A stretch of DNA of 64,000 nucleotides from Ypsolopha sequella. Taxonomy: Eukaryota; Arthropoda; Insecta; Lepidoptera; Ypsolophidae. Both the position numbers and the translations under genes were made by a program. Below the pieces are notes generated by a model. That model was not told the DNA's origin, made no database searches, and saw only the letters and a list, made by a program, of their open reading frames with translations. Of this stretch, positions 10,436 through 20,070 are shown piece after piece (position 1 is the first letter of the stretch; each line of letters starts with the position of its first letter). The stretch spans positions 9,513,501-9,577,500 of the forward strand of contig OW203987.1 of NCBI GenBank assembly GCA_934047225.1, given 5' to 3'.

Positions 10436-10748
10436 TAACATAATACATATTAATATTTCAATAGTATTCTAAAAAATCTGAATTTGTGATTAGAGACGGG
10501 CATCGCCTTCGAGGTCAGATTTCTGTGGACTTGTTCTACAAATTATTGTAATTATTATAAAGCAACCGGATTCGCTGACTGAGCCAGAAGCGTTTTCACA
10601 CGCCTCTATGAAAGACCTTGTCAACAGATTTAAAATAAATTCTTTAACATTTAACTGTATACATATACTGAGATATGTTTTTATAGTGACATCCATCGAA
10701 ACTAAAATCAAATGCTGAACCCAATACTTTGATCGTAGGGCTAGGAAG
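10436..10748. other. non-coding, nothing recognised
   Basis: A 96-codon minus-strand frame (10490-10780) runs into the next MITE and has no recognisable domain, so it is not called as a gene. Confidence 0.35.
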
Positions 10749-11019
10749 ATATACAACGTGTAACAGAAAGGTGTAACCATATTTGAAGAGCTTATTCAGT
10801 CAATGGTATAGAACAACTGTTACTATGGAGCCAACCCTGAAATCTCAAAAAATAAATCTGCCCTTCCATACATTTCGGCCGAGCGGCATTGCATTTTCTA
10901 TGAAACAGGTAAATTTTTTTTCGAGATACATGTCTTGTCCCATAGTAAAAGTAGTTCTATACCATTGACTGAATAAGCTCTTCAAATATGGTTACACCTT
11001 TCTGTTACACGTTGTATAT
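10749..11019. mobile_element. foldback MITE with TIRs of about 79 bp
   Basis: The left arm (about 10749-10829: ACAACGTGTAACAGAAAGG, GAAGAGCTTATTCAGTCAAT) is an almost perfect reverse complement of 10939-11019. The unpaired centre is about 110 bp. TA-rich edges (ATATACAAC / GTTGTATATA) would suit a TA target, as for Tc1/mariner MITEs, but the boundary is not decisive. Confidence 0.75.
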
Positions 11020-11694
11020 ATACAAGTTTATAATAGCAACTCACAATAATACAATTACAGATAAATACACCCAGCAAGCACGCACACCTTCAACACTCAA
11101 CATGCACTCACACTCTAACATAATGACTTAACTTTGGTTTATAATGGTTTTGACGTTTGACGTTTGACAAGATAAGAAATTGAATTGAAATAAAATTTAA
11201 AAAAACTTGAAAATATTATGTTAAACAAAGAAAAACTAAATAAAAAGGCGAATAAAAACAAAGACCAAGGTGCTATTGAGCGATCTAGGTCCATTCTGCA
11301 CTCGAATTAAAAGTAATTATCAGAAGGCATCTTAGAAGGAAGTTTCGGTGCAACACATTCAGAACCATGCCGTGTCGTATCCTCGGGTGCAGCAACCGCA
11401 TTAAACAGACCTTATCTGCGTGCTGATACTGACCCGGAACTTCAGGCGGCAGATGATTTCAACATATAGAAGCAATTCCAATGATCTCCTTCAAGCTAAT
11501 TTTGACACATTCGGGCTTCTAAGTCTATCCCACTCTGTAGAAGCTTTCTTCACAAACTCTTGTGGGAAGAAGCTAGAAGAGTTTTTCTCGGATTTGGCTG
11601 TGCAGTTCCGTATTCTGTAATTTTTGTAAATTTTTATTCATTGTTTATTTTCCTGTTTTCCTTTTTTCTATTGTTATGCTTTTATATTGTTTAT
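11020..11694 (+). other. upstream region / probable 5' UTR of the retrotransposon
   Basis: From about 11340 the base composition becomes less AT-rich and leads into the reverse-transcriptase frame at 11695, so at least this part is probably 5' UTR. The exact 5' end of the element cannot be placed. A small TGACGTT repeat lies near 11151-11170. Confidence 0.4.
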
Positions 11695-14589
11695 ATGTCT
11701 CAGACTGCTGGTCCCTCTACGGGTAGCCAGTCCACGACGACAGCATCACCGGATCTCGTACGGTGTCCGGAGTGTCCGATTAACTCTCGTTTGTACCGGG
11801 GACAGAGAGGTTTAAACATACATAAATCGAGATCACATAAAAAGGTGTCCAATGGGTCCAATATCACGAACTCTGCGACGGCATCATCCCAAACAAGTAA
11901 TGAGCTCTGGTTGGACCTCAGCAATTATAAATCGTCTCTACCAACCGTCAAGCGGATCCCTCGGGGAGCGAGACATGCGGTGGCTTCCTCTTTGTCCTCC
12001 TGTATCAGAAACGTAATTAATAAAAATGACAAGGCAAGCTGGGAGCTTTTACTCACTTTTTCGTACCGGACACTGCACGTACCCAAGGACAGAGACAATG
12101 GCGGCTCCCTTACTCAAAAAATTAAAAATAATTGCTCTCAGTCAAATGAAATCAACGATAGTCGACAAAATCCAACTAGACACAACGTTGACAATATTAA
12201 AAAAAAAGTCGAGACTAAAATAAACGACGGAGATATTAAGGGAGCTGCTCGACTCCTTTTTTCTAGTGATGCGGTCGCCCCTGATACCCCAGAAACCCTG
12301 TCAGCCCTGGAGTCGAGACATCCACCTCCAGCGACAACATTGCGTCTGCCGGATGCTCCCGATCCCTCCGAGCGCACCCCTGAAGCAACGCTGGAGGAAG
12401 TTCAGGCCGCAATTGCATCCTTCGGAAATGGTTCGGCCGGTGGTCTCGACGGCTTGACTCCGCAACATTTAAAAGATCTTATTTATGGCACTACAGGAGA
12501 GACCGGTCGGGTGCTTCTGGGGGATGTAGCGAGACTTGTCAACCTCATGCTCTCAGGAAAAGTGTGTGAACAAATCGTTGACGTTTTATATGGTGCTAAT
12601 TTGTGCGCCTTAAATAAAAAGGATGGGGGCATACGGCCGATTGCAGTTGGTACCACCTTGCGCCGTGTGGTCTCAAGGATTTGCTGCAAGCACATTGCTA
12701 CCGACCTATCCACAAAGTTTCAACCCATCCAGCTTGGCTTTGGAACCAAGGGAGGGTGTGAAGCGGCAGTGCACGCGGCTCGCACCTTTCTGACGCGCGG
12801 CGGGGGGGAGGTTTTGCTGAAGGTGGATGTAGAGAATGCATTCAATTCAGTTGACCGGGGCGCCCTGCTGACACAAGTAAAAGAAAACATCCCGGCGGTC
12901 TACCATTACTTGTGGCAATGTTACAGCGCACCAACTAAATTAGTGTACAAAAACCATCTTGTACACTCAGCTGTTGGTTGTCAGCAGGGCGACCCGTTGG
13001 GTCCGGCAATCTTTAGTTTGGCCATACATCCACACATTTCAGGATTGTCTTCAAAATTTAATGTATGGTATTTAGACGATGGGACGCTCGGAGGCGAAGC
13101 AAATACGGTTCTTTCAGATTTAGAAAACCTCATGACAAAATTTAATTCTATCGGTCTTAATTTAAATTCCTCAAAATGCGAATTATATATTAGTGACTCT
13201 ATCTCATCTCATGAAAAAATTAACATAGTTACAAAATTTAACAAATTAGCCCCCAATATAAAAATAATAAACAAAGATTCGCTTCGTCTCCTGGGCGCTC
13301 CAGTACTGGATGATTCCGTACAATGTTTTGTTTCGGAGCAAATTTCAAGGTTCAAGGAATCATCCAGTCGTCTAAAAGAAATAAGTCCCCACATGGCATA
13401 CTGCATATTAAAATACTGTTTGTTTGTGCCAAACTTTATCTATGTGCTGCGCTGTACTACCCTTTGGAAAGATGCCTCCTTATTAGATATTTTAGATGAG
13501 TTAATCCGAAAAACTCTCATAGAAATTTTAAATTGCCCTCTCAATAATAAGAGTTGGACACAGGCCACCCTCCCAATCCGATTCGGTGGCCTGGGCATCC
13601 GAAGGGTGTCCAACGTAGCGCTACCGGCTTTCCTGTCCTCAGCTCACAGCACGCTTGACCTCTGTGGTAAAATTATTAACCCATCACTTGGTGATATTGA
13701 GGTCACGTGTTTGGCTGAGGCCAAGAGTGCCTGGATAGATGTTGCTGGACCAGGTCAAAGTGTCCCGACAATTCCGTTTTCGCAGAGACTGTGGGACGAG
13801 CCGCTCTGTGTTCAGGTTCAAAAGAACCTTTTGGACACATCAGAAAACCCCGCAGAGCGAGCTCGTCTTTTGGCGACTGCGGAACCGGAGTCGGGATATT
13901 GGTTGAATGCGTTGCCTTCGACAAATTTAGGGACTCATTTGGACAAAACAACATTTTCTTTGGCCATCAGTCTGAGACTCGGTGCTAAGATAAATGAGCC
14001 ACATCGCTGCCGTTGCGGTAGAAGCGTCGATCAGCTTGGTCACCACGGTCTGGCATGTCAGCGCAGTGCCGGCCGCTTGCCGCGTCACGCCGCTCTAAAT
14101 GACGTCATCCGTCGGGCCCTTGCCAGCGTCAGCGTGCCGGCTATTTTAGAGCCTAATGGTTTAGCACGTGACGATGGCAAGAGGCCGGATGGTATGACGC
14201 TCATCCCATGGAAAAATGGGCGGCCGTTGGTGTGGGATGCAACTTGCGTCGATACGATGGCGCCATCCCACCTTTCAGCGACCGCTTCCAGAGCGGGCGC
14301 GGCGGCAACGTCGGCGGAATCGGACAAACGGCGCAAATATGCAGCCCTAGGTGAGGGCTACATGTTTGTGCCCTTTGGAGTGGAGACACTCGGACCGTGG
14401 GGACCGGATGCGCGACGTCTCTACAGAGACATATCATCGCGCCTGATCGACGCTTCCAGTGACCCGAGGGCTGGAGCCTATTTCGGTCAAAGAATTAGCC
14501 TCGCTATTCAGCGAGGCAATGCTGCCAGCCTTCTGGGTACACTACCGAACGACGGTGGTGATCTGGCCAGCATTTTTTATTTATTTTAA
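11695..14589 (+). CDS. non-LTR retrotransposon polyprotein (R2/R4-type, restriction-like endonuclease)
   Basis: This single ORF of 964 codons encodes a reverse transcriptase for target-primed retrotransposition. From ATG 11695: an N-terminal C2H2-type finger (C24, C27, H43, H48) probably binds DNA. The RT domain has D378 in DVENAFNSVD, then GCQQGDPLGPAIFSL, then the catalytic YLDD box (459-462). The C-terminus has a CCHC knuckle (C772, C774, H783, C788) and a PD-(D/E)XK-like nuclease with RPDG (D832) and VWDAT (D848). That order (finger, RT, knuckle, nuclease) is known for the R2/R4/NeSL/Hero group. The frame is open 45 codons further upstream (to 11560) but only with a TTG, so ATG 11695 is chosen. 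No stop or frameshift is seen, so the copy may be young. The clade is not resolved. It has no apparent relation to rDNA. Confidence 0.9.
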   Translation: MSQTAGPSTGSQSTTTASPDLVRCPECPINSRLYRGQRGLNIHKSRSHKKVSNGSNITNSATASSQTSNELWLDLSNYKSSLPTVKRIPRGARHAVASSLSSCIRNVINKNDKASWELLLTFSYRTLHVPKDRDNGGSLTQKIKNNCSQSNEINDSRQNPTRHNVDNIKKKVETKINDGDIKGAARLLFSSDAVAPDTPETLSALESRHPPPATTLRLPDAPDPSERTPEATLEEVQAAIASFGNGSAGGLDGLTPQHLKDLIYGTTGETGRVLLGDVARLVNLMLSGKVCEQIVDVLYGANLCALNKKDGGIRPIAVGTTLRRVVSRICCKHIATDLSTKFQPIQLGFGTKGGCEAAVHAARTFLTRGGGEVLLKVDVENAFNSVDRGALLTQVKENIPAVYHYLWQCYSAPTKLVYKNHLVHSAVGCQQGDPLGPAIFSLAIHPHISGLSSKFNVWYLDDGTLGGEANTVLSDLENLMTKFNSIGLNLNSSKCELYISDSISSHEKINIVTKFNKLAPNIKIINKDSLRLLGAPVLDDSVQCFVSEQISRFKESSSRLKEISPHMAYCILKYCLFVPNFIYVLRCTTLWKDASLLDILDELIRKTLIEILNCPLNNKSWTQATLPIRFGGLGIRRVSNVALPAFLSSAHSTLDLCGKIINPSLGDIEVTCLAEAKSAWIDVAGPGQSVPTIPFSQRLWDEPLCVQVQKNLLDTSENPAERARLLATAEPESGYWLNALPSTNLGTHLDKTTFSLAISLRLGAKINEPHRCRCGRSVDQLGHHGLACQRSAGRLPRHAALNDVIRRALASVSVPAILEPNGLARDDGKRPDGMTLIPWKNGRPLVWDATCVDTMAPSHLSATASRAGAAATSAESDKRRKYAALGEGYMFVPFGVETLGPWGPDARRLYRDISSRLIDASSDPRAGAYFGQRISLAIQRGNAASLLGTLPNDGGDLASIFYLF

Positions 14590-14811
14590 TAATTTTAAGA
14601 TTAAATTTACTGTATTTATATTTATAGGTTTTATGATATAATATTTTTATGTTAGGTACTTAATTTTAATTTTTCCTGTAATTTTTAAAACAATTAAAAT
14701 TAAATAAAATTGAGCTTGACTTACTAAATACTTATTATAAATGTTATATTTATAGTATTACATCCAGATTTACTTTTCTTTCTGCGTTTCTATACCTAAT
14801 GTTAATAAATG
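14590..14811 (+). other. 3' UTR of the retrotransposon (probable)
   Basis: Very AT-rich DNA follows the stop codon. The 3' boundary and target-site duplication could not be found. TCTGCGTTTCTATAC near 14781 recurs in the inverted repeat at 2706-2839. Confidence 0.4.
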
Positions 14812-14920
14812 TTATAAGTTTACTTTGTAAATCCCGCCGGAGCGGGGTATCCTGGTACAGGTATTTTTCAACACTTAAAAGGATGTCCGAACATCTAATG
14901 TATATAACAATAAGTGTTTT
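14812..14920 (+). repeat. retroelement-tail-like repeat, second copy
   Basis: It matches 7780-7900 (TTTACTTTGTAAA, GCGGGG(C/T)AT, CTGG(C/T)AC, AGGATGT). It is either the true 3' end of the retrotransposon above or an unrelated retroelement end. The copy at 7780 shows that the sequence is dispersed. Confidence 0.45.
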
Positions 14921-15104
14921 TACAATAAACTATTTGATTTCTATTTCTAAATTTTATACTTTAAATATTTATTTCTAGTTTGAAATTAACTCTAATAATT
15001 TACCGACCCCAATTATTTTTTGGTTTTTATTTGTGGTGAATACCGGTAACTCAATTTTAGAAGATGGGAACAATCGACGAGAATAGGTAGGTGGTAGAGC
15101 TGAT
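14921..15104. other. non-coding spacer
   Basis: AT-rich, nothing recognised. Confidence 0.4.
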
Positions 15105-15410
15105 GCCGGGCTCGACTGTGGTGGTACCACCATCTTATTCGCCAAACCCCCCGCAGTTATTCGGAGAATAGTAAGAGGACAGGCACAACCAGGTGGCCCA
15201 CCATGCCTGGGACCGATTCATGGCGGCATATCCATCCCCAATTGCCGGCTTTTATATAAAACAGACTGGTGACGGGCAGCTGTGTCACTGGGTTTCGGCA
15301 CCGCGCTTAGCAACCCGCTGGCCCAGCGTGTGTGTGAGTATGGGCATTTCTTCCGGGAGGACCACCAACAGGTGGACGAAGACAGGCTGATGGATGGATG
15401 GGAACAACAC
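15105..15410 (+). repeat. dispersed GC-richer repeat (inverted relative at 51745-51905)
   Basis: GGCCCACCATGCCTGGGACCG, ACAGACTGGTGACGGGCAGC and GCTGGCCCAGCGTGTGTG appear in reverse complement, in order, at 51745-51902. A GGTGGTACCACC palindrome lies near 15120. It is followed by GATGGATGG, like a simple non-LTR tail. Frames at 15193-15415 on both strands are not genes. Confidence 0.55.
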
Positions 15411-16256
15411 ACCATGGCAGTTCTAATTTTATTTTAAAACGGGTAACTTTGCCTACCAATGTGCTTTTCACTGGGCAGAAATATAAAGTAGGGATGTTAG
15501 TATTCCAGTTATTCTAGTAATTTTTTTTCCATATACGCTACCGTGTTTTATTTTAAACACAATGCAAAAATAAATAAGTTGAATTAATATTATTTTATAA
15601 TTTGCTTTTAATCTAATCAATTACAATGAAGGTGAAATTTAAACAACTACTTTCTACTGCACGTAGTACGTAAAAGTCTATAATGAGCACAATTTGTAAA
15701 ACCATAGCCCACTTAGATGGCGGAAAAGTGAATAATATAAATTACAAGCAATTTTTCAAGAGCTCTTACGTTATATAAATAAAGCATTTAAGATTTCCTC
15801 GTTACGTTCTCGTACTAACATAACTCGTATGAAATTTTCCCTGTAATCAGGTTATGCAATAAAAAAACGATATGTCTCAAGTCTCAACTCTAGCATTGTC
15901 AAGATGAACGCAACTTTCTCTATTGATGATAGGTTTCGAGTGTGTCACAGGAAGCGCGTTTGTATGCGTCCGCGCAGAGCATACTCTACTTCCACGAACT
16001 GCGTGGAGCGTGGAGTTCTTTCTTCCGCCACGTACACGTAAGCATGGGATCCGTCATAATAATATCTCTGAGATACTGGTAAATTCGTACGGCGGACGAT
16101 TTGGATCTCCTTTTAAACACCCTTAAAAGGAAATCCAAATCAGAAATAGTCTACATAGTGAGATGAGAATATTTAGTTTATTATCTTCTGGGGAGGAAGC
16201 CATTTATTAAACGTAAGAAACGGAAAGAAAATTTAAAGTAATAGATTAACAATCCA
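15411..16256. other. non-coding, nothing recognised
   Basis: AT-rich. A 67-codon frame at 15923-16126 has no recognisable domain. Confidence 0.35.
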
Positions 16257-16419
16257 TTCCATCCCATCAGCCCGTATTCGTCCACTGCTGGACTCTTGGT
16301 GGTCCTCAGTCATCCTCATCCACCTGCCACCCGCGACGTCCTTCAGATCGTTAGTCCAGCGGGCACGAGGGTGGCCTACGCTGCGCTTTGCTGTACGTGG
16401 TCACCATTCCAATGCCTTA
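16257..16419 (-). pseudogene. RTE-type retrotransposon 3' fragment (RT C-terminus)
   Basis: The minus strand matches the fragment at 38293-38475 over about 160 bp: GGAATGGTGACCACGTAC, CCCGCTGGACTAACGATCTG and CAGTGGACGAATACGGGCTGA. The stop is at 16267-16269, followed by an (ATGG)-like tail. The encoded phrases (WTDDLK, EWRNIGEAYVQQ) are typical of the RTE ORF end. This copy appears diverged and truncated at its 5' side, as is usual for non-LTR insertions. Confidence 0.65.
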
Positions 16420-16889
16420 CGGTCCCAACGGTTATCACGTTGGCGACAGATATGGCCAGATTAAACAATGAAAATATAAAAACCTCCGGGCAGTGACAAA
16501 TTAAATAAAATAGTTGTTTTAGCTTAAGTTTTTAAATTATTTGTTACATACATAATTAAAAATGCTATAAATTGTTTTGTACTTATTCATTGTGGGTAAA
16601 GATTTACATACATTATACTAAATATGATTATTTTTAATATATTATACGTTTTATGCAATAATTTTAAGCAGATCTTCAGTAGGGTCCATTAGGTAACAAT
16701 TGATAAGCCTTTTACACTTGTACTTGTACCTACATATGAGTATTCTATTCTAAATGAGTACGAATTCTTGAATATCTATATTATATACTAATAATAAAGT
16801 AGCAAATTTTAAAATAATATTTGTCGATATTTTAAATAAAAATGGGATATCAGTATTGTACTAAGGCCAAAACTATTTTTGTTACAATT
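16420..16889. other. non-coding, nothing recognised
   Basis: AT-rich DNA without a supported feature. Confidence 0.35.
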
Positions 16890-17075
16890 TTGATCTGTCT
16901 GTCTGTTCCGTTTTAACTCGAGAACCACTCAACGGATTCGGATGCGTTTTTATAAATATCATCGTAGTGACCGTGGTCAACATGGCTATAAGAAGTGTTG
17001 ATAAAATAACCGCACTGCCGAAACTGTGATATTTTATGACACTGCCACGTGAGCGAAGCCGCGGGCAAAAGCTAA
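16890..17075 (+). mobile_element. Helitron-like non-autonomous repeat
   Basis: It starts with CTGTCTGTCTGTTCC and TTTTAACTCGAGAACCACTC and ends with GAAGCCGCGGGCAAAAGCTAA followed by T, a CTRR|T end. The 2515-2695 copy is the same family inverted. The Helitron assignment rests on the terminal motif. Confidence 0.5.
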
Positions 17076-17572
17076 TGAAAAAATAAACCAATAAAACACA
17101 AGTAATTAGTTTTATTGGTTTATTTTTTTATATTACACACATATCGTGCTCGGGAATAATAAAAAAAAAATACAAGAGTTAAATCAATGAGTCGTATGAA
17201 TAGTCACGACTTTCAACTGCCTAAAGCTTTGAATAGCGCATTCATGTGAGATTAATAGAATTCCTTTTGTATTTAATGAAGAGTAGAAGTCAAGTCATCC
17301 ATGGCTTTTGCCCAAGGGCGATCGTCGCCGTTGCTACACACAATTCTATTTGTATTTCCATGGTCGCATTCATGACGATAACATACATCGCGATTAGTGT
17401 TAGTATTTTATTATTTAACATTTGGTCGTCATAATTTCACTATATTCTGTTTTTTACTTTCAACTTTGATTATGTTGGACCCTGCGATCCTTCTTAAGAA
17501 ACAAAACGTTATTAAAACCTGGAGGCATTGACATAAATATGTAAATTACATATTTATGCTGAAGGTATAATG
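17076..17572. other. non-coding; short perfect hairpin at 17078-17128
   Basis: AAAAAATAAACCAATAAAAC (17078-17097) and its exact reverse complement (17109-17128) form a hairpin with an 11-nt loop just after the Helitron-like end. A second small palindrome built on ATAAATATGTAA lies near 17532-17558. No gene is seen; the 62-codon frame at 17246-17434 is not supported. Confidence 0.45.
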
Positions 17573-17743
17573 GGCGATAGTACTCGTCCATACAAACAAC
17601 TTTTACTACGGTGCAAACGCTCAAATCGCGAAAAAACAATCAGCTATTCCATAGAAAAGTTACATTGCTTTTTTAACAGCTTTTTTCTCGATTTTTCAAT
17701 TTTTTTTCACCGGAAGTTGTTTGTATGAACGAGTACTATCGCC
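17573..17743. mobile_element. short foldback MITE, arms about 38 bp
   Basis: GGCGATAGTACTCGTCCATA plus CAAACAACTT on the left is mirrored, with one or two mismatches, by AAGTTGTTTGTATGAACGAG plus TACTATCGCC on the right. The total is 171 bp. Confidence 0.7.
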
Positions 17744-18285
17744 AGTTTTCGGCATCCGCAATTTCATCTTAACACTCTATGTAGGTATAATTACTAATAG
17801 TTTATATATTTTTGCATGTGCATGCTCTTGTTTGGTTTTTATGATATCATGATTAGTAAGCTTGTTCTGTGGTAAGCAAGCATGTCTTTTTTTCTTATCT
17901 CGTCTTCTTGTTCCTATTGTATCTTTCTGATGTTTGTTGTTGGATGTGTAAATCAATTAAATTTTGTTTAATTGTAAAATTATTATTATGAACGTAAATT
18001 ATTTTTAAATTGAAAACTTATCCAGACTGAATTTATTTATACAATGAATGAATATTATTAAGCCAGTTTAAATATTTATATTTTTTTATATGAACAACAA
18101 TCTTATTTAGCTATTGTTTGTGATTTGTGTATGGGATGAGCACTGCCGTATGGCAGTTTTTTTTTAAACTAGCACGGAGGGTTGGTTTCTTTGACGTCTA
18201 CTGTTTACAGCTTTAGTTATCTAAGCTATGTACGTAATTTAGTACATGTAAATACTTTTTGGTGAAATAAACGATTATTATTATT
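17744..18285. other. non-coding, nothing recognised
   Basis: AT-rich DNA with no supported feature. Confidence 0.35.
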
Positions 18286-18830
18286 TTGGGAATTTTTGAT
18301 CTCGTCTCTCCCTCTTGGCCAAAAGAATTTAAAGATAGAGAGACGGTACACCCTCCGGCAGAAGCACAGTCGACCGAGGTTCAGAGCCTCAGGGAAAGAA
18401 ACCGGCGAACGATGCGAGCAGTATCGAGCAGAACCGCCTTCTGCATCCGTGCTGGAAGCGAACTGCCGCGGAATCCCTTCGCGGATAAAACAACTGGGAT
18501 TATTTCGGTGGATGTTATTATGTAGATACATTTTTGAGTCACGGGCCCATAGGGACCCGGTCATTTGAAAGGCATTCATGGGGCCGAAGCCAACATTGAA
18601 GATGTTTTTGAGATGTACCATTTAATCTAAATGTGAGATTGCTGCATCCATGGAGGCCTCTCCCTCAATGTATCATTGAGATACACTAACGGACAGTTCC
18701 CCATAGTTGCCAAACTATTGCCAGGGAGGAAGTGACTTGGAGTGGGCTATGAGGATGGGATGCTAAATGGGCTGGATAACAGGGCTATGCGGAGTGAGAT
18801 AAAGGACATCTGCCTGGAAAATCTCTCACA
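18286..18830 (+). repeat. GC-richer region, probably a dead repeat
   Basis: The composition differs from the flanks, and small frames occur on both strands (the longest is 131 codons, minus, 18226-18621), but none has a domain. The last part (about 18778-18815, TAACAGGGCTATG and GGAGTGAGATAA) recurs at 44496-44527, so at least that piece is dispersed. It could be the 3' part of a non-LTR element. Confidence 0.35.
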
Positions 18831-18883
18831 AATTTAAGTTATTATTATGGAAATAATTTTTATTCGACCCGTTTAGTATAGAT

Positions 18884-19285
18884 CAGCGTTTCTTAACCTG
18901 TGGTCCGCGGACCCCTGGGGGTCCCCGAGCATATGTATGGGGGTTCGCAGCCTAATCTATGGACTGAGACATTTACGGGTTTTCTCAACAACATACCTCT
19001 GTGAAAAGGCATTCTCTGCTCTTGTGCATACTAAAAACAAATACAGAAATAGATTAAGAGTGGAATCCGATTTGAGACTACAACTTAGTAGTAATATAAA
19101 CTCAAATTATATCACTAATTTAGTTGCAAAAAAGCAGGACCAACATGAAAAAGTATACATTTTTGTAATTTGTAGAACTAAAATAAATGGTCAGAAATTT
19201 ATTGCTGTTTTTTTATTAAGGGGGTCCTTAAAATTGTGCTTGATTTCCTAAGGGGTCCGTGGACAAAAAAGGTTATGAAACGCTG
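18884..19285 (+). mobile_element. internally deleted hAT element with perfect 8-bp TSD
   Basis: The termini CAGCGTTTCTTAACCTG and (inverted) CAGCGTTTCATAACCTT bound 402 bp. Perfect 8-bp direct repeats GTATAGAT lie at 18876-18883 and 19286-19293. Inside, a reading frame encodes TYLCEKAFSALVHTKNKYRN followed by a LRVESDLRLQL stretch. This looks like the C-terminal dimerisation segment of hAT transposases (ZBED/SCAND3-like). The catalytic core and N-terminus are missing, so this is a non-autonomous derivative of a coding element. Confidence 0.85.
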
Positions 19286-19293
19286 GTATAGAT

Positions 19294-19650
19294 AATAAAC
19301 ACATTCAGAATGAATAAACATGTTACTGTTACGTCACATCACTCGTCATTAACTCTTCATATACTTATATACACATAACGTTTAATTATCTTTTCATTCT
19401 ATATTATTATATGGAAACAAACTCAAGTATTTAGATATTCTAAGCCGGTTCTTGATATCGTATTTACGAAATTGAAATATATAAATTTGATATATAATAT
19501 AGTATAAGTGGTCACTTTCGCCACGACCGATGTTTAGAGTTCGATCTGGGTTGGATTTGCATGTGACATGTATCACGAGACCCACTTTGTTCTGACCTCG
19601 ACACTCCAAGTTACATGGTGGTTAAACAAACAAAGTATAATATTAGGTCT
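19294..19650. other. non-coding, nothing recognised
   Basis: AT-rich DNA. The minus-strand 71-codon frame (19394-19609) is unsupported. Confidence 0.35.
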
Positions 19651-20070
19651 TTACATATGAAATTACCGTTTTCTATAGAGAATTTGAAGGAAACTCAATT
19701 TTCAATACTACCATTTCTGCATTTTATTTTAAGAATGACAAATCTAAATATTATAATTTATTTTGTATATGAATGTAACAACATTAAGCTAACAACAACA
19801 CTAATTAAAGTTTTGAAAAGTGTAAGCTGTAAAACATTATTACGAATCTTATCATGGAAATGGATGGCATTTAGGACGAACTGTTTTTGAAGGTTTAATT
19901 TTATATTAGATTTAAATTATCAAACTGAAAATAAAAACACAATTTAATACGTAAATGTAAAATCTTAAAATCAACTTTCAAACAAAAAACAAATAATTGA
20001 AATAGCTATTGAATTACAGGAATTACGAACTCATGAATCTGTATGAAAATTTCAGCAATTTCATAGGTAA
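19651..20070 (+). mobile_element. MITE, copy 1 (second copy at 36253-36668)
   Basis: The inverted termini TTACATATGAAATTACCG and TTACCTATGAAATTGC enclose about 420 bp. This is colinear with 36253-36668 and contains GAGAATTTGAAGGAAACT, CACGAATCTTATCATGGAAA-like and AACTTTCAAACAAAAAACAA blocks. The 91-codon frame at 19615-19890 lies inside and is disrupted in the other copy, so it is not a gene. Confidence 0.7.

Noticed and set aside
10139..10438. Overlapping frames of 61-97 codons in the hAT MITE
   Set aside because: Palindrome by-products, mirrored on both strands.
11560..11694. A 45-residue hydrophobic N-terminal extension of the retrotransposon protein
   Set aside because: It would begin with TTG and is T-rich leader sequence; the first ATG is at 11695.
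18226..18621. A 131-codon minus-strand frame
   Set aside because: No domain, overlapping frames on the other strand, and composition of a degraded repeat.
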